A stretch of DNA of 64,000 nt from Bog-473 sp963744935 (GCA_963744935.1 CAVUVM010000011.1:124001-188000), one strand, 5' to 3'; counted from the stretch's first letter, positions 28,583 to 37,877 are shown. Notes: a model not told the origin generated them from the sequence alone. A program made the numbers and translations.

Positions 28583-29803
28583 TCACAGGACGTCGTCGAG
28601 CCCGTGCAGCAGGTGGCCCATCCGCTCCCGCTTGGTCCGCAGGTATGCGATGTTCTCGGGATTGGGCGACGCCTGCAGCGAGACGCGCTCGGTGATGTCG
28701 AGCCCGAAGCCCTCGAGCCCGCCGTACTTGACGGGGTTGTTGGTCATGAGGCGCATCGTCGTGACCCCGAGGTCGACGAGCATCTGGGCCCCGATGCCGT
28801 ATTCCCTGCTGTCGACGGGAAGGCCCTGCTGGAGGTTGGCGTCGACGGTGTCGTGACCCTGCTCCTGCAGCTGGTAGGCGCGGATCTTGTGGCCGAGGCC
28901 GATGCCGCGCCCCTCGTGCCCGCGCAGGTAGATCAGGACGCCTCGCCCCTCCTGCTCGATGAGGTCGAGCGCGGCGTGCAACTGGGGGCCGCAGTCGCAA
29001 CGGAGCGAACCGAAGACGTCGCCGGTCAGGCACTCCGAGTGCACCCGCACCAGGACGTCCTCGCTGCCGGCCACGTCGCCCATGACCAGCGCGAGGTGCT
29101 GTTCGTTGTCGAGGACGGACTCGTAGACCAGCGCGCGGAACTCGCGTCTCGACGCCGGGATGCGCGCCTCGGAGACCAGGCGGACGAGCTTCTCGTTCTG
29201 ACGCCGGTACCGGATGAGGTCGGCGATGGAGATGAGCGGGAGGTCGTGCTTCTTGGCGAAGCGCTCGAGGTCGGGCAGCCGGGCCATCTCGGACTTGTCC
29301 TCGGTGACGATCTCGCACAGCACGCCCGCGGGCGAGAGGCCGGCGGCTCGGGCGAGGTCGACCGTGGCCTCGGTGTGGCCGGCGCGCTTGAGCACACCGC
29401 CCGTGCGGTAGCGAAGCGGGAAGATGTGACCCGGCCGGTTCAGGTCGTTCGGCCGCGTCGTGGGGTCGATGAGCGCCGCGATGGTGGCCGAACGGTCCGC
29501 GGCGGAGATCCCCGTGGTCGTCCCGTGGCGGTAGTCGACGCTCACGGTGAACGCGGTGCGCTGCGCCTCCGTGTTGGCGGTGACCATGAGGGGCAGATCG
29601 AGCAGATCGGCCCGCTCGGGCATCAACGGGACGCAGATGACGCCCGAGGTGTGGGCCAGGAAGAAGGCGATGTGCTCCGGCGTGGCCGCCTCGGCTGCCA
29701 TGACCAGGTCACCCTCGTTCTCCCGGTCCTCGTCGTCGACGACGACGGCCATGCCCAGGCGGCCGATGCCGTCGATCGCCTCCTGCACCGTCGAGAACCC
29801 CAT
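28583..29803 (-). CDS. ribBA: Bifunctional dihydroxybutanone-phosphate synthase / GTP cyclohydrolase II
   Basis: The N-terminal RibB half (residues 1-200) has VVDDEDRENEGDLVMAA and GHTEATVDLARAAG. The C-terminal RibA half (residues 205-406) has the zinc-binding and catalytic VHSECLTGDVFGSLRCDCG and YLRGHEGRGIGL. The first supplies dihydroxybutanone phosphate, the second opens GTP; together they feed both branches of riboflavin synthesis. The start shares one base with the ribD stop (TAATG), so the genes are coupled. Riboflavin synthase (ribE), usually between ribD and ribBA, is absent. Confidence 0.97.
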   Translation of the reverse strand: MGFSTVQEAIDGIGRLGMAVVVDDEDRENEGDLVMAAEAATPEHIAFFLAHTSGVICVPLMPERADLLDLPLMVTANTEAQRTAFTVSVDYRHGTTTGISAADRSATIAALIDPTTRPNDLNRPGHIFPLRYRTGGVLKRAGHTEATVDLARAAGLSPAGVLCEIVTEDKSEMARLPDLERFAKKHDLPLISIADLIRYRRQNEKLVRLVSEARIPASRREFRALVYESVLDNEQHLALVMGDVAGSEDVLVRVHSECLTGDVFGSLRCDCGPQLHAALDLIEQEGRGVLIYLRGHEGRGIGLGHKIRAYQLQEQGHDTVDANLQQGLPVDSREYGIGAQMLVDLGVTTMRLMTNNPVKYGGLEGFGLDITERVSLQASPNPENIAYLRTKRERMGHLLHGLDDVL

Positions 29804-30816
29804 TAGGCCGCCACCTCCACACGCAGATCCTCACCGAGACGCTCCACGGAGACCAACCTGCCCTTCCACACATCGTCAATTGTGCCAGCCCCGTGGCCGG
29901 CAAAGAGCGGACGGGCGTCGTCGCCCCCGAAGAAGACCGGCGCCAGGTACACGACATAGCGGTCGACCAGCCCGGCAGCATGAAAGTCGTGGGCCACCGT
30001 GGGCCCGCCCTCGACGAGCAGCTGGAGCACGCCACGGCGTCCGAGCTCGCTCAAGACGCCCCCGAGGTCACCCGAGAGCTCGAGTGCCGGCTGCACCCGG
30101 GCGTCGCTCGGCACGGAACCGAGCACGACGCGCAGCGGCTGGGCGCGCTCGACGCCGTCGTCGAGGCGCACCGTCAATTCGGGGTCGTCGGCCCGCACCG
30201 TGCCTGCGCCCACGAGCACGGCATCGGAGCTGGCCCGCAAGCGGTGGACGTCGCGCCGTGCCGCCTCACCGGTGATCCAGCGGCTCGTCCCGTCCGGCGC
30301 CGCCGTGCGCGCGTCCAGGCTGGCCGCCATCTTGAGCACCACCCAGGGCCACCCTGTCTCCCGGTGCTTGAGGTAGGGCGCCAGCTGCTCGGTGACCTCG
30401 TCGGCCGCGACCCCGACCACCACCTCGATCCCCGCTGCCCGCAACGCCGCGATGCCGCGCCCTGCGACCTGCGGATCGGGGTCTTCGACCCCGACGACGA
30501 CCCGGGCGACGCCGGCCGCCACGATGGCGTCGGTGCACGGGGGTGTGCGCCCGTGGTGTGCGCAGGGCTCCAGGGTCACGTACAGCGTGGCGCCCCCGGC
30601 CGCCTCGCCGGCCGCGGCGAGGGCCACCACTTCGGCGTGCGGCCCACCGGGCGGGGCGGTCGCACCCTCGAACCCGGTCGCGCGGTCGTCGCGCTGCCCC
30701 TCGATCCCGGTTCCCCGGGGTACCACGACGCCGCCCACCCAGGGGTTGGGGGCGGTGCGGTCACGGACCGTGGCGGCCAGCGCCATCGCCCGGCGCATGT
30801 GCTCCACATCGTCCAT
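29803..30816 (-). CDS. ribD: Bifunctional riboflavin deaminase/reductase RibD
   Basis: The N-terminal cytidine-deaminase-like domain has PHAEVVAL and TLEPCAHHGRTPPCTDAI, the zinc site. The C-terminal reductase domain follows (MAASLDARTA, SDAVLVGAGTVRADDPEL, LLVEGGPTVAHDF). It deaminates and then reduces the GTP-derived pyrimidine. The 337-residue length is normal. An Arg/Asp-rich loop (GIEGQRDDRATGFEG) is inserted before the PHAE motif. The message has a leader of about 40 nt from a strong promoter at 30862-30890. No FMN riboswitch was seen. Confidence 0.96.
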   Translation of the reverse strand: MDDVEHMRRAMALAATVRDRTAPNPWVGGVVVPRGTGIEGQRDDRATGFEGATAPPGGPHAEVVALAAAGEAAGGATLYVTLEPCAHHGRTPPCTDAIVAAGVARVVVGVEDPDPQVAGRGIAALRAAGIEVVVGVAADEVTEQLAPYLKHRETGWPWVVLKMAASLDARTAAPDGTSRWITGEAARRDVHRLRASSDAVLVGAGTVRADDPELTVRLDDGVERAQPLRVVLGSVPSDARVQPALELSGDLGGVLSELGRRGVLQLLVEGGPTVAHDFHAAGLVDRYVVYLAPVFFGGDDARPLFAGHGAGTIDDVWKGRLVSVERLGEDLRVEVAA

Positions 30817-30861
30817 GGGTCACATCCTCGTGCGGAGGGCATCCCCGCCTCTGTGTGCGCA

Positions 30862-30890
30862 ATTATAGAACACGTTTCAGTTTTTGTCGA
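30862..30890 (-). promoter_or_regulatory. ribD promoter with palindromic operator-like spacer
   Basis: TCGACA (-35) and TATAAT (-10) are separated by 17 bp, near-consensus. The spacer and -10 contain CTGAAACGTGTTCTA, an imperfect palindrome centred on ACGT (30865-30880) that resembles KstR-type TetR operators (TAGAAC..GTTCTA). A repressor could therefore control ribD; that part is inference. Confidence 0.75.
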
Positions 30891-30927
30891 GAAAGGCTGG
30901 TCAGAAGGGCGTGGTGAGCAGGTGTGC

Positions 30928-31611
30928 TCAGCTCACCGCCCCCTCGAGCACGGGAAGCAGCTGAGTGACGTCAGCGATGATCGCGGTGTGAGGGGCAGCG
31001 CTGAGCGTCGCCTCGTCGTGGGCACCGCTCAAGACGCCGACCACGGCCCCGGCGCCAGCCCGGGCCCCGGCCTCGAGGTCGCTCGCGGTGTCGCCCACGA
31101 CCACCACGGCGGCCGGATCGACCACCCCCAGCCGGGCCATGGCCCCGAGAATCATGTCGGGCGCCGGGCGGCCTCGCCCGACGTCGGCCGGCGACAAGGC
31201 CAAGTCGACTTCGCCCTGCCAGCCGAGCGCGTCGAGCAGGGCGTCCCTCGTCGACGGTGCGAAGCCCGTCGTGAGGCACACGGCGACGCCGCGCCGGCGC
31301 AGCGCCCGCAGGACGTCGAGCGCTCCGGGAACCTCGACCGCCCCACCCTCTGCAACCTGGGCCTCGTAGGCCTGTGCGAACGCCGCTGTCGCCGTGGTGG
31401 CGGCGGCGGGCTCGAGCAACCGGGCGAACACGTCGGCCTTCGACCAGCCCATGGTCTCGCGCACCACGACCTGAGCCTCGGCCTGACGTGTGCTCCCTTC
31501 TTCGATGCCGACGGCCGCGAGCGCGGCGGCGAACGCGGCTTCGACCGCGCCGTCGTCGCGCACCGTCGTCCCGGCCATATCGAGGCACGCCAGCGAGTAC
31601 GGCCCGATCAC
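30928..31611 (-). CDS. Phosphonatase-like HAD hydrolase
   Basis: The 227-residue HAD protein has motif I CLDMAGTTV (D11 nucleophile, the DxAGT form typical of phosphonoacetaldehyde hydrolase), motif II LTTGFAP, the basic GRPAPDMI and motif IV VVGDTASDLEAG. K58 in MGWSK lies in the cap region where PhnX has its Schiff-base lysine (MGxxK). This fits the phosphonatase-like group (TIGR03351-type) found beside the FAD enzyme encoded upstream. The GTG start overlaps that gene's stop as GTGA. The probable role is breakdown of an organophosphonate; a plain phosphatase role is possible. Confidence 0.82.
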   Translation of the reverse strand: MIGPYSLACLDMAGTTVRDDGAVEAAFAAALAAVGIEEGSTRQAEAQVVVRETMGWSKADVFARLLEPAAATTATAAFAQAYEAQVAEGGAVEVPGALDVLRALRRRGVAVCLTTGFAPSTRDALLDALGWQGEVDLALSPADVGRGRPAPDMILGAMARLGVVDPAAVVVVGDTASDLEAGARAGAGAVVGVLSGAHDEATLSAAPHTAIIADVTQLLPVLEGAVS

Positions 31612-32747
31612 GACGTCGCCCCCGCCACGGCGAGGGTGTCCGCGGCAATGGCCGGAGCGCAGGTCATGCCCCGGCCCCCGGGGCCGGTGACGATGATGAC
31701 CCCGGGCTCGATCTCCTCGCGCAGGCAGACGGCGCCGTCGATGCACTGGGCGTAGACCCCTTCCCAGCGCCGGCGCACGGGTGGGAGCCGGGTGCCGAGT
31801 ATCGCCTCGGCGCGGGACAAGAGCTCGGTGGTCGGGTCCTCGCACAGCGCGAAGTCGAACGGCTCCCCGTACTGGTGGGTGTCGCCGATGGTCAACCCGC
31901 CGTCGGGACGCTGCACCACGAGGAGCTGCAGGTGGTGCTCGGCCGCGACAGCGTGCTGCGCTCCGAGCTCAGCGAGCGGCGCCGTCTCGTAGGCGGGGTA
32001 GTAGCGCAGCGAGTCGGCATCGGCCAGCGACGTCGTCAGCGTGGCGGGAAGGGGCGCCGTCTCGACCATCTGGAGGCGGACACGGCGGAGCTTGGCCGCC
32101 ACGCCCTGCGCCGCGGGCAGGTCGTCGTAGCCGGCGCCCGTCGCGACCACCACGAGGTCGCCTTCCCAGCGGGTGCCTGTCGCGTCGACCAACGCCCGGG
32201 ACTCGCTCGCCACAACACGTCGGCCCGCATGGAAGCGGTACCGCCCTCCAGCCGTGCTCGTCAGGTGCGCCCGCAGCGCGCCGAGCACGAGCCGGGGCTC
32301 GACCACCGCGTCCTCGCTGCAATAGAGCGCACCAAGCGTCTCACCGCGTACGGCCGGATTGTGCGCACGCACCTGGTCGGGCTCCATGAACGTGATCTGG
32401 CGCACCGCGGCCTCGGGCTGGCCCGCGAACGCCACCATCACCGAACGTTCGCGTGTGTCGCGTGCCACGGTCAGCGATCCCGTCGCCCGGAAGCCGATGC
32501 CCGGCACGACGGCGCCGATCTCCTCCCAGCGACGGCGCGAACGCCGCGCCACCTCCAGCTCCTCGCCGCTGCGCCGCCCGCTCACCCAGACAAGCCCGAA
32601 GTTGCGCACCGATGCCCCGGTCGGCGCGGCTGCGGCCTCGAGGTGGTCGACGACGAAACCGGCGGCGACGAGCTCCAGGGCGTGCCAGGTGCCGAGGATG
32701 CCCCCGCCTGCCACGACGGCGCGACGCGTGGCGACCAACCCCGTCAC
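31608..32747 (-). CDS. FAD-dependent oxidoreductase, phosphonate-associated type
   Basis: The 379-residue DAO-like protein has the dinucleotide fold AVVAGGGILGTWHALELV at the N-terminus, an FAD-contact VVVATGAGYDDLP in the middle and GPGGRGMTCAPAIA at the end. The pairing with a phosphonatase-like HAD hydrolase matches the TIGR03364 (HpnW) context known for aminophosphonate breakdown. It would oxidise an amine or N-methyl amine such as a methylated aminoethylphosphonate; the substrate is inference. It starts with GTG 33 bp after rpe. No phosphonate transporter is nearby. Confidence 0.82.
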   Translation of the reverse strand: MTGLVATRRAVVAGGGILGTWHALELVAAGFVVDHLEAAAAPTGASVRNFGLVWVSGRRSGEELEVARRSRRRWEEIGAVVPGIGFRATGSLTVARDTRERSVMVAFAGQPEAAVRQITFMEPDQVRAHNPAVRGETLGALYCSEDAVVEPRLVLGALRAHLTSTAGGRYRFHAGRRVVASESRALVDATGTRWEGDLVVVATGAGYDDLPAAQGVAAKLRRVRLQMVETAPLPATLTTSLADADSLRYYPAYETAPLAELGAQHAVAAEHHLQLLVVQRPDGGLTIGDTHQYGEPFDFALCEDPTTELLSRAEAILGTRLPPVRRRWEGVYAQCIDGAVCLREEIEPGVIIVTGPGGRGMTCAPAIAADTLAVAGATS

Positions 32748-32780
32748 CCCGCCGGCGGTGTCACGACGAGAGGTGAGACA

Positions 32781-33497
32781 TCACTCGGCGCCCGGTGTCC
32801 CATGTCCTGCGGCGGTGCGAATGGCCTCGGCCGCCTCCCAGGGCCGTTCGTGCCCGAAGATGGCGCTCCCGGCGACCAAGACATTGGCCCCCGCCGCTGC
32901 GGCCACCGGCGCGGTCGCGACATCGATGCCCCCGTCCACCTCGACGTCGACCGCCAGCGACGCGGCATCGACCTCGGCGCGCACCTGCTCCACCTTGCCC
33001 ATGACATCGGCGATGAAGCTCTGGCCTCCGAACCCAGGGAACACCGTCATGCAGAGCACCAGGTCCACCGCGTGGAGGTAGGGCCGGACCGCCTCGAAGG
33101 GCGTGTCGGGATTCAACGCGAGCCCGGCGCGCAGGCCGAGGGCGTGCATCTGGTCGATCAGCTCGTCGGTCTGGCCCACTTCGACGTGCACCGTGCACCC
33201 GTCCGCGCCGGCATCGGCGAAGTCCTGCAGGTACCGGCCGGGCTCGGTCATCATGAGGTGGCAATCGAAGAACAAGGATGTGTGACGTCGCAGCGACGCC
33301 ACCACCGGCGGACCGATGGTCAGGTTCGGTACGAAGTGGCCGTCCATCACGTCGACGTGCAGCCAATCGGCCGCGGGCGCCACCTCGCCCACCTGCTCCG
33401 CCAGCATCCCAAAGTCTGCTGAGAGCACCGACGGCGCGATCCTCAGATCGCCCGCACGCCCGGGATCCGGGCGCCGGGCAGTCGACCGTGCCTGCAC
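32781..33497 (-). CDS. rpe: Ribulose-phosphate 3-epimerase
   Basis: This TIM-barrel enzyme interconverts ribulose 5-phosphate and xylulose 5-phosphate. IAPSVLSADFGML, HVDVMDGHFVPNLTIGP, MTVFPGFGGQSFI and VEVDGGID are family signatures with the metal-binding His and Asp residues. The open frame has no ATG near IAPSVLS; the GTG at 33497 adds a 28-residue N-terminal extension and is the nearest usable start. It is the standard neighbour of fmt and the rib genes in actinobacteria. Confidence 0.95.
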   Translation of the reverse strand: MQARSTARRPDPGRAGDLRIAPSVLSADFGMLAEQVGEVAPAADWLHVDVMDGHFVPNLTIGPPVVASLRRHTSLFFDCHLMMTEPGRYLQDFADAGADGCTVHVEVGQTDELIDQMHALGLRAGLALNPDTPFEAVRPYLHAVDLVLCMTVFPGFGGQSFIADVMGKVEQVRAEVDAASLAVDVEVDGGIDVATAPVAAAAGANVLVAGSAIFGHERPWEAAEAIRTAAGHGTPGAE

Positions 33498-33514
33498 GCG
33501 ACCGGTGTCCCCGC

Positions 33515-34321
33515 TCAGCGGAAGCGCGCCCAGCAGAGGATGCGGCGGAACCCGTAGAAGTACGGCTCGCGCTCCCCCAGCTCTTCGACCAGCCGCTCCC
33601 GGTACCGCTCGACGAACTCGTCGAACAGATCGGGGCTGAGGCGCTTGCGATAAGGCGTCAACAGCGTGCCCATCACCCACTCCACCACTTCGCCCGTCGA
33701 CTCGAGCTCGTGACCGTAGACCTCCATCCGCACGACCTGGTCCTTCGCACCCAGTTCGTAGAGCAGGTCGGCGTAGAGCTCGGGCGAGAGGACGAAACGA
33801 CCTCGATCCTCGGGGACATCGCCGTAGAGCGCATCGATGAACGGGGGCTCGTTCGCCACTTCGTGGGCCAGCAGGTGGGACGGGTGGCGGTAGTTCGCCG
33901 GCACCTGGAAGGCGAGCTGCCCGTCCCGGCCCAGCGCGGTGCGCATACGCGCCAGCAAGTTGAGGTGATCATCGATCCATTGCAAGGACGCGTTGGCGAA
34001 CACGAGGTCGAGGCCTTCACCCAGCCAGGTGGCGATGTCGCCCTGCGCGAAGGAAAGCCCGGGCACCTCCGCGAACGACGAATGGGCCCGCGCCAACATG
34101 GCAGGCGACGCGTCGATCCCCACCGTCTCCTTGGCCTGCATCTCCTCGTGGAGGATCTTCGTCAAGTCACCGGTGCCGCACCCGAGGTCGACTACTCGCC
34201 CACCTGGAACGGCGTGGCACAACATGAGCAGATCGTCGAAAGGCTGTTGGCGCTCCGAGCGGAATCGCTCGTATTGATCAGGGCTCCACCCGTCGATCGG
34301 AGTCACGGTCACCGCTCTCAT
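33515..34321 (-). CDS. tam: SAM-dependent methyltransferase, trans-aconitate methyltransferase-like
   Basis: The class I fold is clear: VVDLGCGTGDLTKIL (motif I, near residue 45), ETVGIDASPAML, SFAQGDIATW and DLVFANASLQWIDDH. The tail with EREPYFYGFRRILCWARF follows the trans-aconitate 2-methyltransferase family. Tam would methylate trans-aconitate, an inhibitor of aconitase. Length is 268 residues. It starts 2 bp after the fmt stop and occupies the place where many actinobacteria have rsmB (fmu). Related small-molecule methyltransferases are possible, so the symbol is tentative. Confidence 0.8.
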   Translation of the reverse strand: MRAVTVTPIDGWSPDQYERFRSERQQPFDDLLMLCHAVPGGRVVDLGCGTGDLTKILHEEMQAKETVGIDASPAMLARAHSSFAEVPGLSFAQGDIATWLGEGLDLVFANASLQWIDDHLNLLARMRTALGRDGQLAFQVPANYRHPSHLLAHEVANEPPFIDALYGDVPEDRGRFVLSPELYADLLYELGAKDQVVRMEVYGHELESTGEVVEWVMGTLLTPYRKRLSPDLFDEFVERYRERLVEELGEREPYFYGFRRILCWARFR

Positions 34322-34323
34322 GT

Positions 34324-35211
34324 TTAGTCCGTCCCGAGACGCTCACCGTCCCCGGGGCGCACGCCGCGCAGCCACTCGTCGGCTGACATGGGGGAACGGC
34401 TCTCGGGCTGTACCTCTCTCAGCACCAGCGAGCCCTCGCCCGTCGACACGTACGCGCCGTTCAGCGTGCCCGGCGCATTGCCACTCGGCACGACGCCGGC
34501 GTCGGCGACGGCCGCGTCCAAGACACCCAGGCGCCGGCCGCGGAACGTCGTCCATGCCCGCCCCAGGCGCACCACCCGTGCCACCTCCAGCGCGGTGCGG
34601 TCCCACTGAAGGTGCAGATCTTCCGTCGTGATCTTCTCCGCGATGGTGACCTCACCGTGCTGGGGCTGGGGCACGGGGAGACCCGACACCCCACCGGCGA
34701 GCGCGTCGACGACGAGCTCGCTCGCGACGGCAACCAATTCGTCCCGCAGCGCCGCCAACGTGACCTCGTCGTCGAGCGGGACGGTCCGCGTCGCGTAGAC
34801 GGGACCGCTGTCGAGTCCCTCTTCGATCTTCATGAGACACACGCCGGTCTCGTCGTCACCGGCCAGGATCGCCCGTTCGACGGGTGCGGCGCCCCGCCAA
34901 CGCGGCAACAGAGAGAAGTGCAGGTTCACCATCAGGACCTGCTCGAGCAGCCGCGCCGGGATGATGCGGCCATAGGCCACGACGACGGCCAGCTCGACGT
35001 CTGCGGCCAGGAGGTCGTCCATGTCCTGGCTCACCGCAATGCCGAGCTCACCGGCGGCGGCCTTGACCGGGCTGGGAGTGGTCTGACCGCCCCGGCCCCG
35101 ACGGCGGTCAGGCCGCGTGACACAGAGCACCACGTCATGTCCGGCGTCGACGAGGGCGCGCAGCGGCGGCACGGAGAGCTGGGGTGTCCCGAGATACGCC
35201 AGACGAGCCAT
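34324..35211 (-). CDS. fmt: Methionyl-tRNA formyltransferase
   Basis: Fmt formylates Met-tRNAi for translation initiation. RLAYLGTPQLSVPPLRAL opens the protein; VNLHFSLLPRWRGAAPVERA carries the catalytic N-H-D triad with DDETGVCLMKIEEGLDSGP. The C-terminal OB domain is shorter than usual (295 residues in total). TACGGT lies 8 bp before the ATG. The gene is 80 bp downstream of def, its partner in the formylation/deformylation cycle. Confidence 0.95.
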   Translation of the reverse strand: MARLAYLGTPQLSVPPLRALVDAGHDVVLCVTRPDRRRGRGGQTTPSPVKAAAGELGIAVSQDMDDLLAADVELAVVVAYGRIIPARLLEQVLMVNLHFSLLPRWRGAAPVERAILAGDDETGVCLMKIEEGLDSGPVYATRTVPLDDEVTLAALRDELVAVASELVVDALAGGVSGLPVPQPQHGEVTIAEKITTEDLHLQWDRTALEVARVVRLGRAWTTFRGRRLGVLDAAVADAGVVPSGNAPGTLNGAYVSTGEGSLVLREVQPESRSPMSADEWLRGVRPGDGERLGTD

Positions 35212-35291
35212 GTCAGCTCACCGTAGGACAAGCGCCGTCGGTGGCGTGTGCCCGCAGACGAACTTGATGCTCCGACCGAGCAGCGCTGCGC

Positions 35292-35825
35292 TCAGTCCGA
35301 GAAGAGGCTGGCAAGCCCGTCGGGGTCCGACGACTCGAGATCCAAGGCGCGACCGCGCAAGATCTTGAGTGCTTCTTTGCGCTGGTCTTCGTCGAGTCGT
35401 TCGATCAGCAGGATCCCGTCGAGGTGGTCGAGCTCGTGCTGGAAGACGCGGCCCTCGACCTCGGTCGCCTCAATCGAGACCTCGTTGCCCTCGAGATCCA
35501 GACCCACCAGGTGCACGGCGTTGGGCCGCACGATCTCCCAGCTCAGTCCGGGCACCGACAGGCAACCCTCGTCGTAGACGAACTCCCCGTCGCTCTCGAC
35601 GAGACGAGGGTTGATGATCGCGCGCCCGCCATCGCCCACGTCGTAGACGAAGAGGCGACGCTGCACGCCGACTTGGTTGGCCGCCAGGCCCAGCCCGGGT
35701 GCCGCATGCATGGTCTCGACCATGGATTCGACCAGGCTCACCAGGGCGCCGTCGATGTCCTCGACGTCGCGCGTCGCTTCCTTGAGAACGGGGTCGCCGT
35801 ACTGGCGGATGGGAAGACCGGGCAT
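35292..35825 (-). CDS. def: Peptide deformylase
   Basis: Def removes the N-formyl group from new proteins. All three motifs are present: GLGLAANQVG, EGCLSVPG (metal Cys) and QHELDHLDG (two metal His and catalytic Glu). Length is 177 residues from the ATG at 35825; an in-frame ATG at 35834 is part of the probable -10 region. TAACAT lies 7 bp before the chosen start. Confidence 0.96.
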   Translation of the reverse strand: MPGLPIRQYGDPVLKEATRDVEDIDGALVSLVESMVETMHAAPGLGLAANQVGVQRRLFVYDVGDGGRAIINPRLVESDGEFVYDEGCLSVPGLSWEIVRPNAVHLVGLDLEGNEVSIEATEVEGRVFQHELDHLDGILLIERLDEDQRKEALKILRGRALDLESSDPDGLASLFSD

Positions 35826-35832
35826 GCCCCCC

Positions 35833-35838
35833 ATGTTA
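35833..35838 (-). promoter_or_regulatory. -10 hexamer of probable leaderless def transcript
   Basis: TAACAT on the minus strand ends 7 bp before the def ATG. There is no Shine-Dalgarno between them. Confidence 0.45.
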
Positions 35839-35897
35839 CCGGCGAGGCCCGAGGCATCTGTTCCACCCGACTCTCCATTGTCAGCGTGCTCAGTGGC

Positions 35898-37839
35898 TCA
35901 CACGGTGACGGGGTCAAGCTCGACACGCAGGCCCCTCCCCGCTGGACGGGCAGCCCGCTCGAGCACGTTGCACAGCGGCGCGTGCGTCGATGCGCGCAGA
36001 AGGAACCTGTCCTCGCCGAGTGCGGACACGGACACCGCGCCCTGTTCCACCTCGGGCTCCTGGGCCAGCGTGCTCACGAACACGGTCGCGTGTCCGCCGG
36101 TCACCAACGCGAGCGCGGCGAAGGGTGGGAGCCCGGAGGCCCGGCGGATGGCCACTTCTTCCTCGAGCACTGGCGCCGGCTCCCCCAGGCTTGCGGCCTG
36201 GAGCGCCGCATGGTCGGGCACCCGGGTCTGCGCCTGCACCCGCGCCCAGGGCGGCCCGCCGCGCCCCCCGACCAGGCGCCCGGCCCGCACGACGAGCGCG
36301 AGGGTCTCCTCGCTGGCCGACAACCGGGGCGCCAGCAGGTGCAGATCGATGTCGAGGAAGGCGACACTCGCAGCTCGGCGCACCCGGTGCAGAACCGCCT
36401 CGGTCCCCACGAGTACGGACGCGTCGGGCACGGGGTCTCCACCGGACGCGACGGCGCCGGCCACCTCGCCCACCTCTGTCCCGAGCAACGCGGAGAGCTC
36501 CTCGCGCAGGCGGCTCACACCGGCGCGCAACGTCTTCATGCGCAGGCGGCCACAGGAGGCGCACACGACGGGCTGCGACTCGCCACAGCGCGCACAGCGC
36601 AGTACCTCTTCACCGCGCTCGATGCTGGGTCGCCGCGCCGCAGCGGGCACAGCGGGCCAGCTCGCCACAGTGACGGCAGGCGAGGAGCCGTGCGCCGCCC
36701 GTGCGGTTGTAGACGCACACGAGCGGGCCGCGGGCCCGGGCCGCCGGGTCGTCGAGCACGGCATGGGCCAGCCGGACGAACTCCTCTGAGAACAAGCCGG
36801 TTCGGGGGTCTGCGCCGCGCCGGTCCACCCGCTCGAGGACGGGCCAACCCGACCGTTCCCGGCTCCGCTCCAGCGAGAAGGTTCGCAGACCCGTTGACGC
36901 GGCCATGGCCACCGGTGGGATGGGAGAGGCCAGGATGCACGGCACCCCGTCCCGACGGGCGCGCTCGACCACAACGTCGACCGCGCTGTACGTCGGCGCG
37001 CTCTCCTCGCGATAGGCATCATCGTGCGCGTCGAGGACGATGGCGGCCGCGAGGCGAGGCGCCGGGGCCCAGGCGGCAGCGCGGCTCCCGACGATGACGG
37101 GCCACCCCGCGCGCGCTTCCTCCCACGAACCCGCGACCGGGTACCCACGCCGCACGAGGCGCGCAGAGAGCCGCTCGGCCCAGCCGGTCGACGGCACGAG
37201 GACGAGGACGCTCCCGGCACCGGGAGTGCCACCGGCCCGGCTGACGACGGAGAGTACGAGGTCGATCAGGTCTGTGGCCGGCGGCAACCGCATCATCGCG
37301 GTGCTCGCCTGCGCCCAGACTTCCTCCCACTTCGAGGTCCACTCCGGTGACCACTCGTGTGACCACTCCGGCGACGGGTGCGCGCTCGTCTCGACCGGGA
37401 ACGGAGCCGTGGGAGGCGCAGCGGCGGGAGACGGGATCGGGGGAAAGGGTGGTGCTGCCGGCAGGGCACGGACGACGGCGGCCGGCGACGCGACACGCAA
37501 GAAGAACGACTGCGGACCGGCCCAGCGCCACGAGGCCCACGCCGTCAGGTCGACAACGCTGGGCGGCGGGCCCCAGCCGAGCCAGGACTTGAGCGGGAGG
37601 ACGTCGACGCCGTCGGGTGCTGCTGCGCCGTCCGCCACGACCCATCCCCGCACACTGCGGCCGTGCAAAGGGACGCGCACACGGGTCCCCACGCGCACGT
37701 CCTGGGACCACGAGTCAGGTACCCCGTAATCGAACGCCTTTGACAGCGCGGCGACCTCTGTGCGCACGCGCACCGAACGGTCAACGTCCCGACGGGTGGC
37801 ATCCGCGGGTACGGCATCGACGATCGCGCTGTCACCCAT
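35898..37839 (-). CDS. priA: PriA-like primosomal protein, frameshifted
   Basis: The two parts together match actinobacterial PriA, a replication-restart protein. The N-terminal part (RVRTEVAALSKAFDYGVP) is the 3' DNA-binding domain. The helicase core lacks Walker A: the region reads GGTPGAGSVLVLVP, with no GKT. It has VLDAHDDAYREE in place of the DEEH box. The zinc motifs are CRHCGELARCARCG and then CARCGESQPVVCASCG in a second frame. The frames join if one C is removed from the CCC run near 36628, so the break is probably a sequencing error. Loss of Walker A is usual in actinobacteria, so helicase activity is unlikely. Confidence 0.85.
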
Positions 37840-37877
37840 GCGCGACGTCTGCCCCCCTCAGGGGAGCGGGCAGACGC

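Noticed and set aside
35898..37839. priA, carB and pyrB as true pseudogenes
   Set aside because: Each break is fixed by one base, often in a homopolymer, and both sides are fully conserved, so sequencing error is likelier.
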